This document shows positions 50,401 to 63,100 of a stretch of DNA of 64,000 nucleotides, one piece after another. The DNA lies in contig NC_134649.1 of NCBI RefSeq assembly GCF_030463565.1, positions 31,397,044 to 31,461,043 of the forward strand, in the 5' to 3' direction. The stretch is from Pelecanus crispus (Eukaryota > Chordata > Aves > Pelecaniformes > Pelecanidae). How positions within the stretch are numbered: the first letter of the stretch is position 1; the number at the start of each line of letters is the position of its first letter. Made by a program: the position numbers and the translations under genes. The notes beneath the pieces were generated by a model. That model made no database searches, was not told the origin of the DNA, and saw only the letters and a list, made by a program, of their open reading frames with translations.

Positions 50401-53400
50401 TGTCTGCGTGGAAAACTCTGCTGTGGCCTTTGCAGTGTGGGTGGGACTCTGTGTGGGGGAGGTGGGCGAGAGCGGAGGGCTGGAGCTCTTGAAGAAGGGG
50501 TATGTTTTGGGCGGTGGGGGCTTGCCATCGCTTGCGGCTGGGAGCTTCTCCCTGGCTGTCTGCACACTGATCTCCACTGCCACCTTGCTTCTGCTGGCCT
50601 CCTCCGTCTGAGAACCATAGCTGACAGTGCTCTTCACCGGACCGTAGCTTCTGCCAGCTACTGATGGGGCCTCTGGAGCTGAGGAGCTGTAGCTCCGCGG
50701 TGTGCTCCCAGGGCCACCTGCTGCCGCCGTTGTCACCGTGCTGGTGCCTTTGCTGTAAGCATATGGAGCGGCGGCAGCCTTGGACACTGGGCCGGGTGCT
50801 GCTGGGGCACTCTGGAGCTTGGCCAGGTCTTGCCCCTCTTTTGCAAAATGCTGGGTGACCCGGACATCGGGAATGGCCTTGCCTGCGCTGCTGTCGGAGG
50901 TGGCAAAGGAGACGGGAGCAGAGAGCTGTGTGGGGCTGGTGCCGGGGGTGAGCGGACCCCCATTCTGCTTCATCAGGTCAGCATAGGCGCTCTCGGCATT
51001 GAGGAAGTGCTTCTCCTGGTAAGCCTCCTCCTGCCCCTTTGCCTTCTCTTCCTGCTCAAGGGCCAGGTCAAAGGAGGAGGACTGGTGCATCCTGGAGATG
51101 CTCTGCGAGGTCTGCAGGATCTCCTCGTACACCGCTCCTGCCTTTGGCAGGGCACCTGGATAGCCAGGCTGGGAGGGGCACGTGGGGCCGCTGTCATACC
51201 GGTACTCCTCGGCATACTGGTACTCGAAGCCATTCTGGCCCTCGGTGCCACGGTAGCTGACCTGCTGGTAGGCACCGCTGTAGGAAACAGCTGGCTGGGC
51301 CTGCTGGACCTGCTGCTTCTGCATCATCTCTGCCTTCCTCATCATCTCCTCGTAGGCTTCCTCAGCGCTCTTGAGGGGCTTGCTGGCGGGCTGGCTGGGG
51401 CCACTCTCCCCCTTCTCTGTTGGGGAGTACAGCGACATGAAGGTGGGCAGGTTGTACTCGCTGCCCGACTTGTACAGCTTGGAGGCCACAGCGTCAAAGC
51501 TCTCAGCCTCCGAGTCGATGGAGGGTGAGTACTCGGAGCAGGAGGAGCGGTGCAGCTCCTCCATCTCTGCTGCCTGCCGCAGCTCCTCAGTGGGGGAAGC
51601 ATCCTCGATGGGGGAGAGGTTGCTGGGGGGCGTTTTGGAGCGCTCCCTCCTCCGCTGGGCCCTCAGCTCCTCCTTGTCGCGCTTGGTCTTGCGTGCCGTG
51701 CTCCGGATGCGCTGCTGCTCCACCTCTCGCATCTTCTCCTGCTCCCGCAGCAGCTCCTCTTCCTCCCGCAGCTCCTCCTCCTCTGACGAGTCCTCGATGG
51801 TGGGCAGCAAGGGGCCATGCGAGCGGTGGCGAGCCTTCCTCTGCTGCTTCACCTCCTCCAGCCGCTGCCGGCGACTGGGGCTGCTGTCGCTGTCCTCCTC
51901 CAGGGAGGAGATGGAGGTGGGTGAGGTGCCCGAGGTGTAGCTGGGCGTTGTGGCCGGCAGGGTGGAGGAGTACTCGCCCCGGGAGCGCTCCTCGGGGGAC
52001 CCCGTCAGGCTCTCCATCTCCAGCTCAGGCTCCCGGTCCAGGCTGGTGTCCGCCTCCTGGCCCATCTCCATCTCCTGGCCATAGCTGGTTGTGCTGTTCA
52101 GCTCAATGGTCTTGAAGCGCCGCAGCCCACCCTGGGCCGTGCTCAAGTCGTCGCCCTCTGCTGCCTCCAGCTCCTTCCTCTCCTCCTTGTACAGGCTGCT
52201 GGGGCCATGTGGCAGGTGCCGCTTGGCTGACGCCGGCTCTTTGCCTTTCTCTGCCTCAGCCTTCTGCCCGGCTTTGGGGACGCTGTACTTGGTGCGCCTG
52301 TAGCCCTCCTCCTCCTCCTCCTCCTCGAGGTTGTCCTCCTCCGCGCTCATCTCCAGGATCTGCCTCCGCATGAACTCCTCGTCACTTGCCTCTGCCTCCT
52401 GGCCCTTGGGCCGCGGGGGCACTGGGGAGAAGCCCCCCTCGCTGCTGTCCTCTACGTAGTCATGCCGCAGCTTGCTGCCGAACTCATCCGAGGACTCCGC
52501 ACTCTCCCGCCGCTCCCGCTGGTTCTCCCAGTCTAGCGAGTCCTCGTCCTCCTCCAGGATGTCCTCCAGCTCCTCATCCGAGTCAAAGGCTTCGGGGGTG
52601 ATGGAGAGGTACCGTGGCCGCTGCCGCTGCCGCTGCTCCTCCCGCGGCTCCGGGCAACCCTTGCCACGCTCGGCAGGCTCCGGTGGGGCGCCCCGGCCTT
52701 CCAGGAGGGGCCGCATGCTGCTCTCCAGCTTGGTGAGCTCAGAGGGGCTGGGGGGGCTCTGCCCAGCCAGCCCGGTGCCACTCAGCTTCTCCTCCTCCTG
52801 CTGCACCAGGCCGGTGATCTCACTCTGCGAGCTGGAGATGCCATCGGAGGAGTAGCCGGTGTCGCTCAGGCTCTGGGGGCTGCGGGACAGGTCCGGGGGG
52901 TAAGGCTTGCTCCCGTCCTGCAGGCGAGGGAGAGCACAGCGTCAGACCCGGGCAGCTCCAGAGCGGCTCCCCCCGCTTCCCTCCAAATCCTCCCCTGGGG
53001 AGCATGCAGAAAGTCTGGGCAGCGTTGGGAGTCAGCCCAGCACGAAGGCTGGGGGCCAGCCCGTGTCTCCCCCAATGGCTCGACAGCAATTTGTCTGCGT
53101 GCTAATGAAGGCAGGTGACGGAGCGTGCTGCAAGCAGGGGATGGCACAGCAAACATTCTCGGGGGCACAGGCATTGTGCGACTCATAAACATGTTTGAAA
53201 AACCAGGCCCCATCAGCATTGTCTCCCCGACAGCTAACACGAGAAGGCTGTCAATATCAATTTTTTTACTACCCACTACTTAGAGACCCAGCAGTGGCCC
53301 AGCCCAGCCATAAACCTTGGGGTAGCGGTGGCTGCACGCCCTTCCCTGGGCCTGGGGAAGGAGTGCAAGGGCAGAGCTGCCTGCTGCTCTCCCCAGGCAG

Positions 53401-54861
53401 GCAGGCAGGCAGCTGCCCGCACAGGGAGGAGCGGGAGCACTCATAATGGGGGGGTCTGGGAAGGGGGAAGCCCTCACGCCCCAGTGCCCAGCCAGGGTGG
53501 CTTGGCAGCACCGAGAGGACAGGAGCTTTGCTAGCGGCAGCCACCTTTTAATGAACTTTAATTTCCCTGACTGATAGCCCTGCAAAGCAGCCTTCAGAAG
53601 CAGGGTGGCCCCCAGGATCCTTGTTAGATTCCAGCAGAAATAAACAGGCTGTTTTAATTGACGTTACAATTAGGCAGCGCAGGGGCAAGCCTCCAAGCTG
53701 CGGGGAAAGCATTGTTGTGCCTGGCCCTGGTGCTACTGGCAGGGCCCGTCACCCTGCCAGCACGGAGGCACCATGGACCTTGTTTGCTTTCAGAAGTGCC
53801 AGAAGCCTCTTCCCCGGGGCGCTGCACAGCAGCATGGGGCGCAGCTGTCCCCTCCTGGCTGGTGGGGACCTCCCGCCGTGCCCCCTCCCCATGGGGGGCT
53901 GTGCCGGCTGCTGCTGGGATGGTTGCTTGAGGGGGAAAACTATCCCAATGCAGCCAAATGTTTCCCCAAATTGTACTGAATTTTAAAATAGGTGGGATGA
54001 GGAGCTTGAAAAATGCCCAATGCTGCAACATGAAATGTTGTGAAACGAGTTTCCATTTGACAACACATTCAGCTGCTCTTATATTATTTTAAAACAAATC
54101 CAAAGGTCAAAGATGACCTGAACTATTGCATTATGCCCCAACTGATGTAATCCTAATAAAGAGAATACCAGCATGCTGCTATAGAGCGTGTGAAGTTCCT
54201 AAGCAGTTTGGAAATGCTGAGACAGCAGTGTTTGAGCTCACCGTTTCCCAAAAGGCTGTTTCCCGAGGCAAACGGGCCTGGCGACGTGGTTTCTGCTCTG
54301 ACTTGGAATAAACCTCCCTGTTTCTGAGCATGGCCGCTGGCAGAGGCACGGCTCAGCACCGCGCCAGCCCTGGGCGGGATGTGGTCCCCAGGGATGCTCG
54401 GAGCTGGACACGCCCTGAGAGCTCACCTCCTGCTCCTTTGCCCGCGGTGCCTCGGGGGGTGCCCGGCTCTCCTTGCTCTCCACCTCCGGTTTGGGGGTCA
54501 CGCTCTTTCCCTTCGGCATGGCGCTCTCAGGAGCTCTGGAAGGCTCCAGGGCAGCTTTGGGCAGCGTCTTTTCCTCTGCTGGCACCGGGGGCTTCTTCTC
54601 CACCGGGGCAGGGCTCGGGGTCCTACTCTGCTCGGCAGCCCGGAGGCTCCTCGCAGGCGAGGGCTGCCGCTCAGGGGGTGCCGCTGGCTCGGTGGGTGCC
54701 GGCGCAGGTGCTCTCTGCTGCTGGCCGGCGGCTGGTGGCTGGTGCCGTGGGGAGCCGGTGGGTGGTTGCTTTGGGGCAGGCAGTGGCATCGGGGCAGGGT
54801 CGCCGAGGCTGCCTTCGAGCAGCCGTTGAGTTTGGCAGTTCAAGCACAGCCATTCGTTCTT
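41379..54861 (-). CDS. BSN: Bassoon presynaptic cytomatrix protein, carboxyl-terminal part (amino end outside the window)
   Basis: Giant scaffold of the presynaptic active zone. Seven coding exons here: 54427-54861, 46273-52917, 43400-45515, 42344-43086, 41888-41981, 41621-41761, 41365-41419 with the stop at 41379-41381. They join in phase to 3404 codons plus stop; mammalian bassoon has about 3900 residues, so roughly 500 residues and most of both zinc fingers lie beyond the right edge. Identity rests on long stretches I recall from the mammalian protein, for example SITPEAFDSDEELEDILEED, SRSPQSLSDTGYSSDGISS, MEQKISKFSPIEEAKDVESD and the end VFSKILPGGAAEQAGKLTE followed by AVSAFGKKFTSFW. Three coiled-coil regions and many QT motifs resembling dynein light-chain sites are present. 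The gene is transcribed leftward toward APEH, as in mammals. Confidence 0.97.
41621..41761 (-). other. BSN: BSN exon coding the GESVFSKILPGGAAEQAGKL block
   Basis: It is phase-correct with both neighbours. The block GESVFSKILPGGAAEQAGKL is the part I recognise best at the bassoon carboxyl end. The first half is a low-complexity PRGPTGTATGQPG linker. Confidence 0.95.
41888..41981 (-). other. BSN: BSN short exon, proline- and glutamine-rich
   Basis: It reads PKVEQTDTSKPTVKVPQQPG onward. It begins in phase 0 after CTAG and ends in phase 1 before GTCAGT. It corresponds to the AEQTNGSKGTAKAPQQ region of the mammalian protein. Confidence 0.88.
42344..43086 (-). other. BSN: BSN exon, histidine-, proline- and glutamine-rich
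   Basis: It starts with AYHLGQEETDWFDKPREARA, which is diagnostic for bassoon, then HSYHDYDEPP-like text, a His/Arg-rich stretch, and a long Gln/Pro/Ala low-complexity tail, ending at the donor GTAAGT near 42339-42343. Confidence 0.95.
43400..45515 (-). other. BSN: BSN 2.1-kb exon with third coiled coil
   Basis: It opens with GGLQSSPLARKVKRTLPSPP. A coiled coil follows at about 45215-45375 (LLKELDRDLKLVEHEATKLR, then KIDAKLKYLELGI-like residues). Next are DYLSDSELHSLR, LEQNIPRNYVMIEDISELTK, MEQKISKFSPIEEAKDVESD and CVVSDSEG. It is the second largest bassoon exon, as in mammals. Confidence 0.96.
45516..46272 (-). other. BSN: BSN intron between the giant exon and the 2.1-kb exon
   Basis: The giant exon's reading frame happens to stay open for about 184 codons into this intron. 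The donor CCCAG|GTACGT at 46267-46272 and the loss of bassoon similarity mark the true exon end. An AT-richer patch (46165-46215) is the only other visible feature. Confidence 0.8.
46273..52917 (-). other. BSN: Giant BSN exon, 2215 codons
   Basis: An uninterrupted 6645-base exon in phase 0 at both ends; the mammalian gene has one exon of nearly the same size. It contains acidic clusters (EELEDILEEDEDS), a first coiled coil around 51640-51880 (REEEELLREQEKMREVEQQR), a second Gln/Glu-rich coiled coil at about 47480-47860, and repeated SVQTDEED and related QT motifs between 46910 and 50620. Pro/Ser/Ala-rich disordered linkers connect these parts. Confidence 0.98.
52918..54426 (-). other. BSN: BSN intron
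   Basis: An intron of 1.5 kb with acceptor CGCCTGCAG next to 52917 and donor GAG|GTGAGC at 54421-54426. It holds no exon that I can support. Confidence 0.85.
54427..54861 (-). other. BSN: BSN exon with the end of the second zinc finger and a proline-rich linker
   Basis: 435 bases, 145 codons, phase 0 at both ends. It begins KNEWLCLNCQTQRLLEGSLG, the last CxxC half of a bassoon/piccolo-type zinc finger, then a Pro/Ala-rich linker (PTEPAAPPERQPSPARS). The earlier half of the finger must lie on an exon beyond 64000. Confidence 0.93.
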
Positions 54862-57325
54862 CTGCAAAACACAGAAAGGAGAAGTTCTGTTGAAACTCTG
54901 GGAGCTTCATCCCAGCAGGGACCTCACTGAGTTCAGCTGATGGGACACATGGCAATGGTGCAAAGGACTCAGCCAGCCCAAACCAAATAACTGGCTTCAG
55001 AGAGGCCAGGTGGTGAGCAGGCAAGTGCCAAAACACCGGTGTGGGCTCTGGAGGTGCACGAACGGCACTGGAGACATACCTTACAAACCATCTAGAAGAA
55101 GAGACCGACCATCCAGCTTAAACCTACCCCTACCCTCGTCCAGACCTCAGTGATGTTCAGCCAGAGGGACCGTGGCTATGACACAGGGATTTCACACTCT
55201 CCCCCACGACACCTCAGCATCACCAGCTCTTTTCATCTCCAGTCTTGCCAGTATTTCGGTTTTAGATTAAGTTGAACAATGAAGGCAGATTACTGCCTTA
55301 GCTTAACACTTCTCGGGCTCTATACAGTTTCTTTCTCACTCTGATTTGTTTTCCTCGATACAATAAAGGTTTAAGAGCATAATCATAATACTTAAGGATC
55401 TTTTTTTCTAGGTTATCAGAAAATACTGGGTACACAAGTATGCAAAAATTTCACGAAGATATTACCCAAAGTACACGCTGTGCAGGAAAAGAACAAGACA
55501 ATCTCGTCTAGTGAAATTCTCAGCAAGAGCTGTTGTTTTATGGCCTGGAAAAAGCAGCTTGCAAGCAGGGCTGTGAGTGGCAGAGAGCCTGCGGGGCTAC
55601 AGCAGGGGCTCTGCATTTTCTTTTCCTGGCTTTTCTTTTGGCACCCTGGGGGGTCTCCTGTGCCAGGGAGACCCTGCCAATAGTCCAGCACCCTGCACTT
55701 TAGTCTGAAGCCCCACAACAAATCACTGTGCTGTTACAGCCTCAGATGGTAGAAAACCAGTGAAGGGATAAGTGAAACTTCCTGAGCCGTGGGAGAGCCC
55801 CCAGCCCCGCTAGCAGGAGTGCTGCGCGGAGCCATGCATACACTGTGAGCGCAGGCTGTGTTGCAGCAGCCAGTGCAGCATTTGCCATCGCATCCCGGTG
55901 CTTGCTGCAGTGAGTGCCTCCAGCAGCAGGAGCTGCAAGCTGCCCAGTTCCTGCATGTGCACGGGGAGGGGGAGCAAGAAATCCTGCCCATGGCAGCGGT
56001 GGGGAGACGGGAGGCAAGCAAAGCCTCACGCACCCAGTGGGAACACCTCTGGCAAACCTCTCCGAGCTCTCAGTCCCTGACTTTAAGAGACCTCTGCAGC
56101 CCCACCAACACCCAGCACTGACACCCGTCATGCTGCTGGATGCTAAAAAAACAGGGGCTTGGTGAAGATGCTGCATGTGAGGCATCTCGCAGCCCCGCAC
56201 TAGCACCCCACACTCTGCCAGTGACAAATGTCCTGTCCCTCTCCTGTGGTCCTGCAGCCTTGTTGGCTGGGTGTTTGGTCATCCTGCAGCACCTCTGCTC
56301 CCCCTCAGAGGGATCGGCTCTGGAGCAGCTCCCCCATACGTCTAACTTGGCTGTGGGCATTTCCCAGCTAACGTGGCCAACAGGATTAAGCTGCCCCTGA
56401 GAAAAATGTAAACGTTCGACGATCAGCTGATTTGCTAATAGCTAGTAAATCCCCATCGAGATTAACCAGATCCCATGAAGATAATAATAATTAGGCTGTA
56501 TTTAAGTGCTTTACATGTCCAAGCCATTGGGTGCTCAGGAAGTCAGGGTGCCCCTCACCAGGGCGGTAAGTGGGTAAGGAGCTTATGGCAAAGACATGGC
56601 AGCACCTGTCTGAGTCTCTGTGCTTAAAGATGCTGGAAACCATGGCCCCAGTCAGGACGGGGATGGGGGCTTGCTCAACGCTGAAGTTTGCTGCCTGAGG
56701 GTGCACCACAGCAGCAGGCACAGGGTTTTTAACCATGTGGAGCGCAGGTGATGGGGAGCCAGGGCCAGTGAAGACCGGCGCACGTGGGGAAGACCAGCAG
56801 CGCATGGGCAACACCGCTGGGATGCGGAGCAGGCTCCTGGCAAAGGAATGCATCAATAATTAAAGACAGGGATGAAACCAAAGTGTGCCTGAGATGCCGT
56901 CTTAAATGAAGAGGCACTGGCATGGCAGGGCATGCTGGAAACTGGCCAGCCGGGCAGGCAGGGGGGCGAAGGCGCCGGGGGGCTGCCCAGCCCAGCCAGG
57001 TTATCAGCTTACACACCTGGGAGGGTCACTGCCCTGACCCCTCAGGCTCCCAGCCTTCCTCACCCCAAAACCATTGGGGTTTGCAGAGGAGTTATGGAAA
57101 AAGTAGGTTTCTGGAGAGAGAAACAGTGCTGCTCTGGTCATTAGGGGCAGGACAGAGCCTGGGGTGCAGGGCAGCCCTGGCCAGCACCCAAGAGTGAGCA
57201 GCTTCATTCAAGGCATCACATCCAAGCAGTAATGACTATCCCTGGTTTTAATTGCATACCGTGCGAGCGGCATTGGGAAATGCAGCATGCGGCCACAATT
57301 CCCGCAGGCTCCACTGAAGGGCTGC

Positions 57326-57874
57326 TGTTGTGGTTTAACCCCACTTGGCAACTAAGCACCATGCAGCCGCTCGCTCACCCTCCCCCTGCGGTGGGATGGG
57401 GGAGAGAATCAGAAAAAAAAAAGTAAAACCTGTGCGTTGAGATAAAGGCAGTTTAATAGGACAGCAGAGAAAGAGAAAGTAATAATAATAATAATAAAAG
57501 AATATACAAAGCAAGTGATGCACAATGCAGTTGCTCACCACCCACTGACCCATACCCACACAGTCCCCAAGCAGCAATCGCTGCCCCCCGGCCAACCGCC
57601 CCCTCCCCAGTTTATACACTGAGCATGACGTCGTATGGTATGGAATAGCCCTTTGGCCAGTTTGGGTCAGCTGTCCTGGCTGTGCCCCCTCCCAGCTTCT
57701 TATGCACCTGGCAGAGCATGGGAAGCTGAAAAGTCCTTGACTAGTGTAAGGACTACTTAGCAACAACTAAAACATCAGTGTGTTATCAGCATTATTCTCA
57801 TCCTAAATCCAGAGCATAGCACTATGACAGCTACTAGGAAGAAAATTAACTCTATCCCAGCCGAAACCAGGACA
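57326..57874 (-). mobile_element. Solo LTR fossil of an avian endogenous retrovirus
   Basis: 549 bases, read on the minus strand from TGTCCTGGTTTCGGCTGGG to AACCACAACA, flanked by the 5-base target duplication GCTGC at 57321-57325 and 57875-57879. It contains a TATAAAC box, a Gln-codon-like TTATTATT tract and a T-rich stretch near its end. This LTR type is abundant in birds, and the 5-base duplication fits an ERVL-like (class III) origin, though the family name is not certain. There is no internal region, so it is a recombined remnant. The intact target duplication suggests moderate age. Confidence 0.85.
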
Positions 57875-60056
57875 GCTGCCCACGCTCCCTCCCGGGGGCG
57901 AGGGAGGATTTGCAGCAGCCCTGCTCACAGGGGAGCCCCCGGGGCTGCTGCTGCAATACCCCAGGGCAAAATGCGGGGACGGGGCATGGGGTAGGTGAGC
58001 ATCGGGGGTCCATGTGCATGGGGGGTACGCGTGGCTCCCCCTGAGCTCCGGCATCCGCTGGCCAGTGGCCACAGCCGTGCTCGCCAACCTCCGCTGGGTT
58101 TTACCCTGCAATTGTTTTAATTTACTAATGGGTGAGAACAAAACTGTAATTAACTAAAATAGAAGTCTTCCCATGTAATTTTGGTCAATGTTACCACTTG
58201 GCAAGTTAATTAAATGCTGAATCCCCCAGTGCCACTGGGGTTTTTTTTTAACAACGGAGCCAGCGAGCTTCAGCATCATGGTTGCATATGAAGCCCCTGT
58301 TCAGTGACTCAGAGGTCTGAGAGCCTCTGCAGGAGCCAGCAGTGCCAGAGGCTTTCCAGGCTTCTCCAGAGGCTTCCCAGCTTCCCCGGTTAGCTCCTGG
58401 GTGCCAGTCCCACCGTCCCTATCACCCCCGAGACCCTCACTGCAACCTCTCCGGCTTCTGGGAGATGCACCGCCACATGGTCTTCGTCACAGTGCAAACC
58501 GCTCCCTGCAATATCATCCCTAGGACTCTGCCCAGTTATTTATGTTCTACGATACTATCTTACACAATCAAAATGATATCTATTAAAATACCAGGACAAA
58601 AATCTGTGCAAAATAAGATAAGCAGCATGAGGTATAAGTATCTCACAAGCCAGATCTCATCTCCCAGCACTAAATGCGGTGAATCTCACCAGAATATTTC
58701 ATTTATTTGCTGACAAGTACTGTGCAGGGCTCATCACTGTGACAGATGGGTGCCTGGAAAATATGGAAAACACTTCTGGTATCTGAATCAAGATCCAAAT
58801 TAACAACAAGAACCTCATAAAATCACTTTTCAAGCACTCCTCTCAGTCCTGCTTGCAGGAAACTCACATTTTGGAGGGCTCCTGACATCCAGACACCTTC
58901 TACGCCCCCTCCCAACAGCAGAAGTTGGGACATGTCACTGTATGATCCCATCTCCCAAGCGCTCAGCACCCTGGTGCTAAGAACACTCCAGCTCTGTCCA
59001 TACCGTGGATGGGTTTTAGCACAGTTTTAAAGGAAAGGGACTGAGTCATGCTTGATCACTGGATGCCAGGGCTGTTTCAGATCCATCTCAGGCAGTGCCT
59101 GGGATCTGGCTGGCAGGTTCTCCATCCTCTCAGTGCTCCTGTGCCCTTCCCTCCCTTTGGCAAAGATGCTCTCTCTGCCAGCAGCCTCCCTGAGTGAACC
59201 CCGGTGCTCATTCATTTTGCTCCCCGGATGCTGCTGCCTGAGTGCTGTCTGATGCTCTCTCCCTCTCTGTTTCAGCCCATTCCCACAGCTGAACTCTCCT
59301 GAGCCCCTCCAAATCACCTCCCTGCAGCTGGAAGCACTGCACACCCCTGCCAAACCCCTTCAACCGAGCCACTGCAGTTTTAGGACGGGGAGCGTGCCGA
59401 CCCGTGCTAGCCGGCGCTTCTCCGGGACGCTCACCTATGGAAGAGAGGACGCACATCACGGTCCCAACCACAGCACGTTCACAAAATACATTTTCAACCT
59501 CGTGTGCCATCAGCAAATAACCATGGGCCTGGTTTTACCTCCGCCCCAGCCCTTATCTCTCCTAAGAAGCTAAGGCAGTGATGTGATTTGAGAGGAGGGT
59601 GAGGAAACGCGCCGCGATGGTGGAAGCACCAAAGATCAGGAGACGAGATGGAGCAAATGCAGGAGATGCTCGTCGGAGCTGTGCCTGCGGTGGGAAGAGA
59701 CTGAAGAGGATTCAGCTGGCCCCAGTGCCAGCAGGGGACCAAGACCAAGGGGGATGTGGAGGCAGCAAGCAGGCAGGGGCAGCCCTGGGGAGCCGGGGGG
59801 ACGGGCAGTGCTGGCTGTGCACAGCCGGCAGTGCGTGCACACGTGTTCACACACTGCCGGGGGACAGCCGCGTCCAGGATGGGGCAGGGCAGAAAGAGTG
59901 GGGTGTGCTATTGCTCCAATGGAGCGATTGCCAAAAAATTGCCTTTTTCCAATAAAACCACCCTCGAAATCCTGCTCAAGCTAGCTGCAGAGCTGCTTGT
60001 GCTTGCTAACTGCATTTCTGCTGGCATATGGGTGCTGCTTCTGAAGTTTACACATG

Positions 60057-60125
60057 CATATATCTATATCTATATCTATATCTATATCTATATCTATATC
60101 TATATCTATATCTATATCTATGTAT
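60057..60125. repeat. Hexamer microsatellite (TATATC)n
   Basis: About eleven tandem copies of TATATC with almost no variants, in the BSN intron; probably length-polymorphic. Confidence 0.95.
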
Positions 60126-63100
60126 ATCTCTATATGTATTAAAAAAAAAGTGTAAATAAAAAAGAAGCGCTAAATGCAACTCAAACACCATTCAGCAGAT
60201 TGGGTCGTGTTTCTGGAGCCCAGCTGGCCACGTGCCGATGCCTGCCTGGCTTGGGGGAGCAAGGGGAGCTGGCAGGCTCCCCGGGGAGTCACTGCACATC
60301 CTTCCCACTGCCCAGTGGGAGGCTGTTGCAGGCAGCGCAGCAAAGAGCCAGTGTTCCCCCAGCGTAAAGCCACGGGCTCCCAGGACGGTCTGCAGGGAAA
60401 GGCAGTGAGGGGACTGCACACACCTCCCGCAGCCGGGTTTCCTCGGCTGCGAACTACTCCAAGCTAATTGACTTATTTATCATCAACTGGGCAAGTATTA
60501 GTGCAACCACGGTTCACAGATTAGCCCAGCTGAAAACCACCACAGTTATTTCAATCCCTTGCTAAATATAGCATTTGACTAAGAAACCCAGTGATGTGTT
60601 TTCCAGCATCAGCCTGCTCTTATCTGTTCTCATGGCCTCTCTCAGGCTGATGGAGCCAACAGTCCCTCCCCAGCTCTGTTTTAGATGTGTGTGATGTATC
60701 AGTGGCCTTCACACCACAATAATGTGATTAAAAGCAGTGCGGGGTAATGAGCTTGCTGGGATGAGCTCTGCATCACAGCGCTCGTTTTTCTGCCTCCATC
60801 TGCTCTGCTCCATCCCTCTTCCTTCTCTGTGCTGGGACCTCTCCCAGTTGGAAAAAAGACACAGAGAAGATGGGAGAAGCTGCATGTGATGGCTGAGCGC
60901 TGGGGCCGCCGTCAGCCGTGCCAGGAGGGAAGGGAAGGACACGGATCAGCAGCAGCTTCCAGCCCCAGCTCCACGGCAGCCGCAGGGGAGATGCCCTCCC
61001 CTTGCACCCAGCTGCTGGCCAAAACTACCCAGGGGGACCTGGAGCAGAAGCAGCAGTGTCTGCCCTACCACCCATCTCCTCTACCAGTGCCACAGAGAGG
61101 AGAAGGCAGAGCAGAGACAGGGAGCTGGACAACAGCCAAGTGCTGAAGTGGCCATCGCAGTCCTGCTCCTGCAGCGCCCAGGAGCATCCTCCTCTCTCAG
61201 CTCTCCCTTCTCCTTCCCCCTGCATATGCCTCATGCTGGGGATTTTTTTTCCTTCCTTGCTCCTGGCCACAGCAGGGATGCACCAGCCCTCCACAGCACA
61301 GCCCCGGGGTCAGAGTATTAGCACCCAGGGTGTTCACAGCCTCCCACCCTGCCGTTCGATGCACCGCATAGCCAGCAGAGGATTATTCCAGCTGAAAGTC
61401 TTCGACTGATGAGTAATAGCAACGTTCCCCTCTGCTCGCCTTCGAGGAATAGCTGTGCTCTTGCCAAGTCCAGCTTATTCCACTGCAGCAGCCGATGGCC
61501 AGGCTGGTGAACGCCACCACGGTAGGGAGAAAGAGGTGCGAGCCTCTGCGGCCGTAGGAGAGCTGCAAGCGTGGTTTCCACCAGCACGGCCAGCCTGGAG
61601 AACCTGTGACTCCTCGCCCAGCTGCAAACCCCAGCAGCCATGCTCTGGGGTCAGGGCATCGCCACCCTGGGCAGCCCCTCCTGCAGCAGACGTGGAGATC
61701 TGCATAAAACTGATGGGCTTTTTGGGGCGTTGACCTGTGGACAGGGGCATACGCTGCTCTGCTCTGTCTCCTGAGCTGTCCCATGGCTCTCAGCGAGGGT
61801 CCTCCCCAAATTTGGCTTGATAGAGGCTAGAGGAAAAGGCCACCAACTCTTCTGCGTTATTAGGAATTGTGGTGTTAGAGTCAAGCTTAGACTACTTTTC
61901 CATATAATTATTTCACTGTTGGGCCCAAATTATTTAATTCCATGGAGCTGGGAAACAAGCTCGCCTCAAAATGCCTGACTCAAATGCCAAAGGGCCAGTT
62001 GGGTAACCAGTTTGGATCGTCTGGCTAGGACCCCAGAATAAAGCCCCCCTCCAACTCCCGCATCCAGCTGAAGCACCCACAGCCAAGCGGCTCTTGGCAC
62101 AGCCCAGCTCTGGAGCATCTCAGCACCCGCACCCTTGTGTGGCTGTAGCCCTGAGGCTCCCCCAGCTCATCTCTGCCCTCTGCCCATCTTCCACCACCTC
62201 CAAAATTAGGGCAGCTGCTGCAGCAGGAAGCACCTTCTGTATTTTCGGAGCTTAAAAAAAAATCTTTTCGAATGGCAAGAATGTTTTTAAGTCAAAGGAT
62301 TGAAACTATTTTGCAATCAAGGAAGTGTATTTCCAAACGAGCCCGATTGCGAGAGCCTGGGTGCTGTGTGGGCTGTGTGAAGGGGCTGCTAAAAAAGGGT
62401 ACACAGCTGTCCAAAATTTGGAAACCGGTGCTTTTGCAGAATATATATAGACATCCCTCCCCACTCAACATATTTCCTTCCAGTTCATTAGATAAAAAAA
62501 AGATTTAAAAATCAGTAGGATATTGAGAGCACTTTGATGCTTTTGGCTTGTCTAAAAGCCACGGGACCGATTCCCAGGGCTGCAGGTGAGCATCCATTGC
62601 CCTGGGAACAGCCTACTGAGCATCGGTGTCACCGCCACGCTTCTGCAATAACACTGACGTCCAGCAATAAACCAGCTGCCATCAGGAACAGGAAGTATCT
62701 CCCAGCATGGCAATGGCGGTGGAGATGAGTGCAAGCTGGTTTGCCTTGAGATGGGGAGGAGGTGGGACATGGAGGCCAACCACCTCTAGGTGGGAAATAG
62801 GCCATCCTCTGCTTTACTATTTGAAGAAGAGAAGACTAGTTTTGGGGCTAGACGTGACCACCAGAAATGCCCATCCTCACTCAGACCCAACAAGTTCACC
62901 CACCACCTTCTGCACCAGGCCATCCCTCAGCACTTTGGTTCAGATAAAATACAGCCTTGATTTCACATGGTTGCCACCGCTGGGGAGCAGCTTTGATACT
63001 CATTTATCCCCCTTATTTCCAATCTGGATGTGCTCCCTTTTTTTCCTGGACATTGGCTACCACCATGCATCTTCTGCTACCTTGACCACTACCCAATGTC

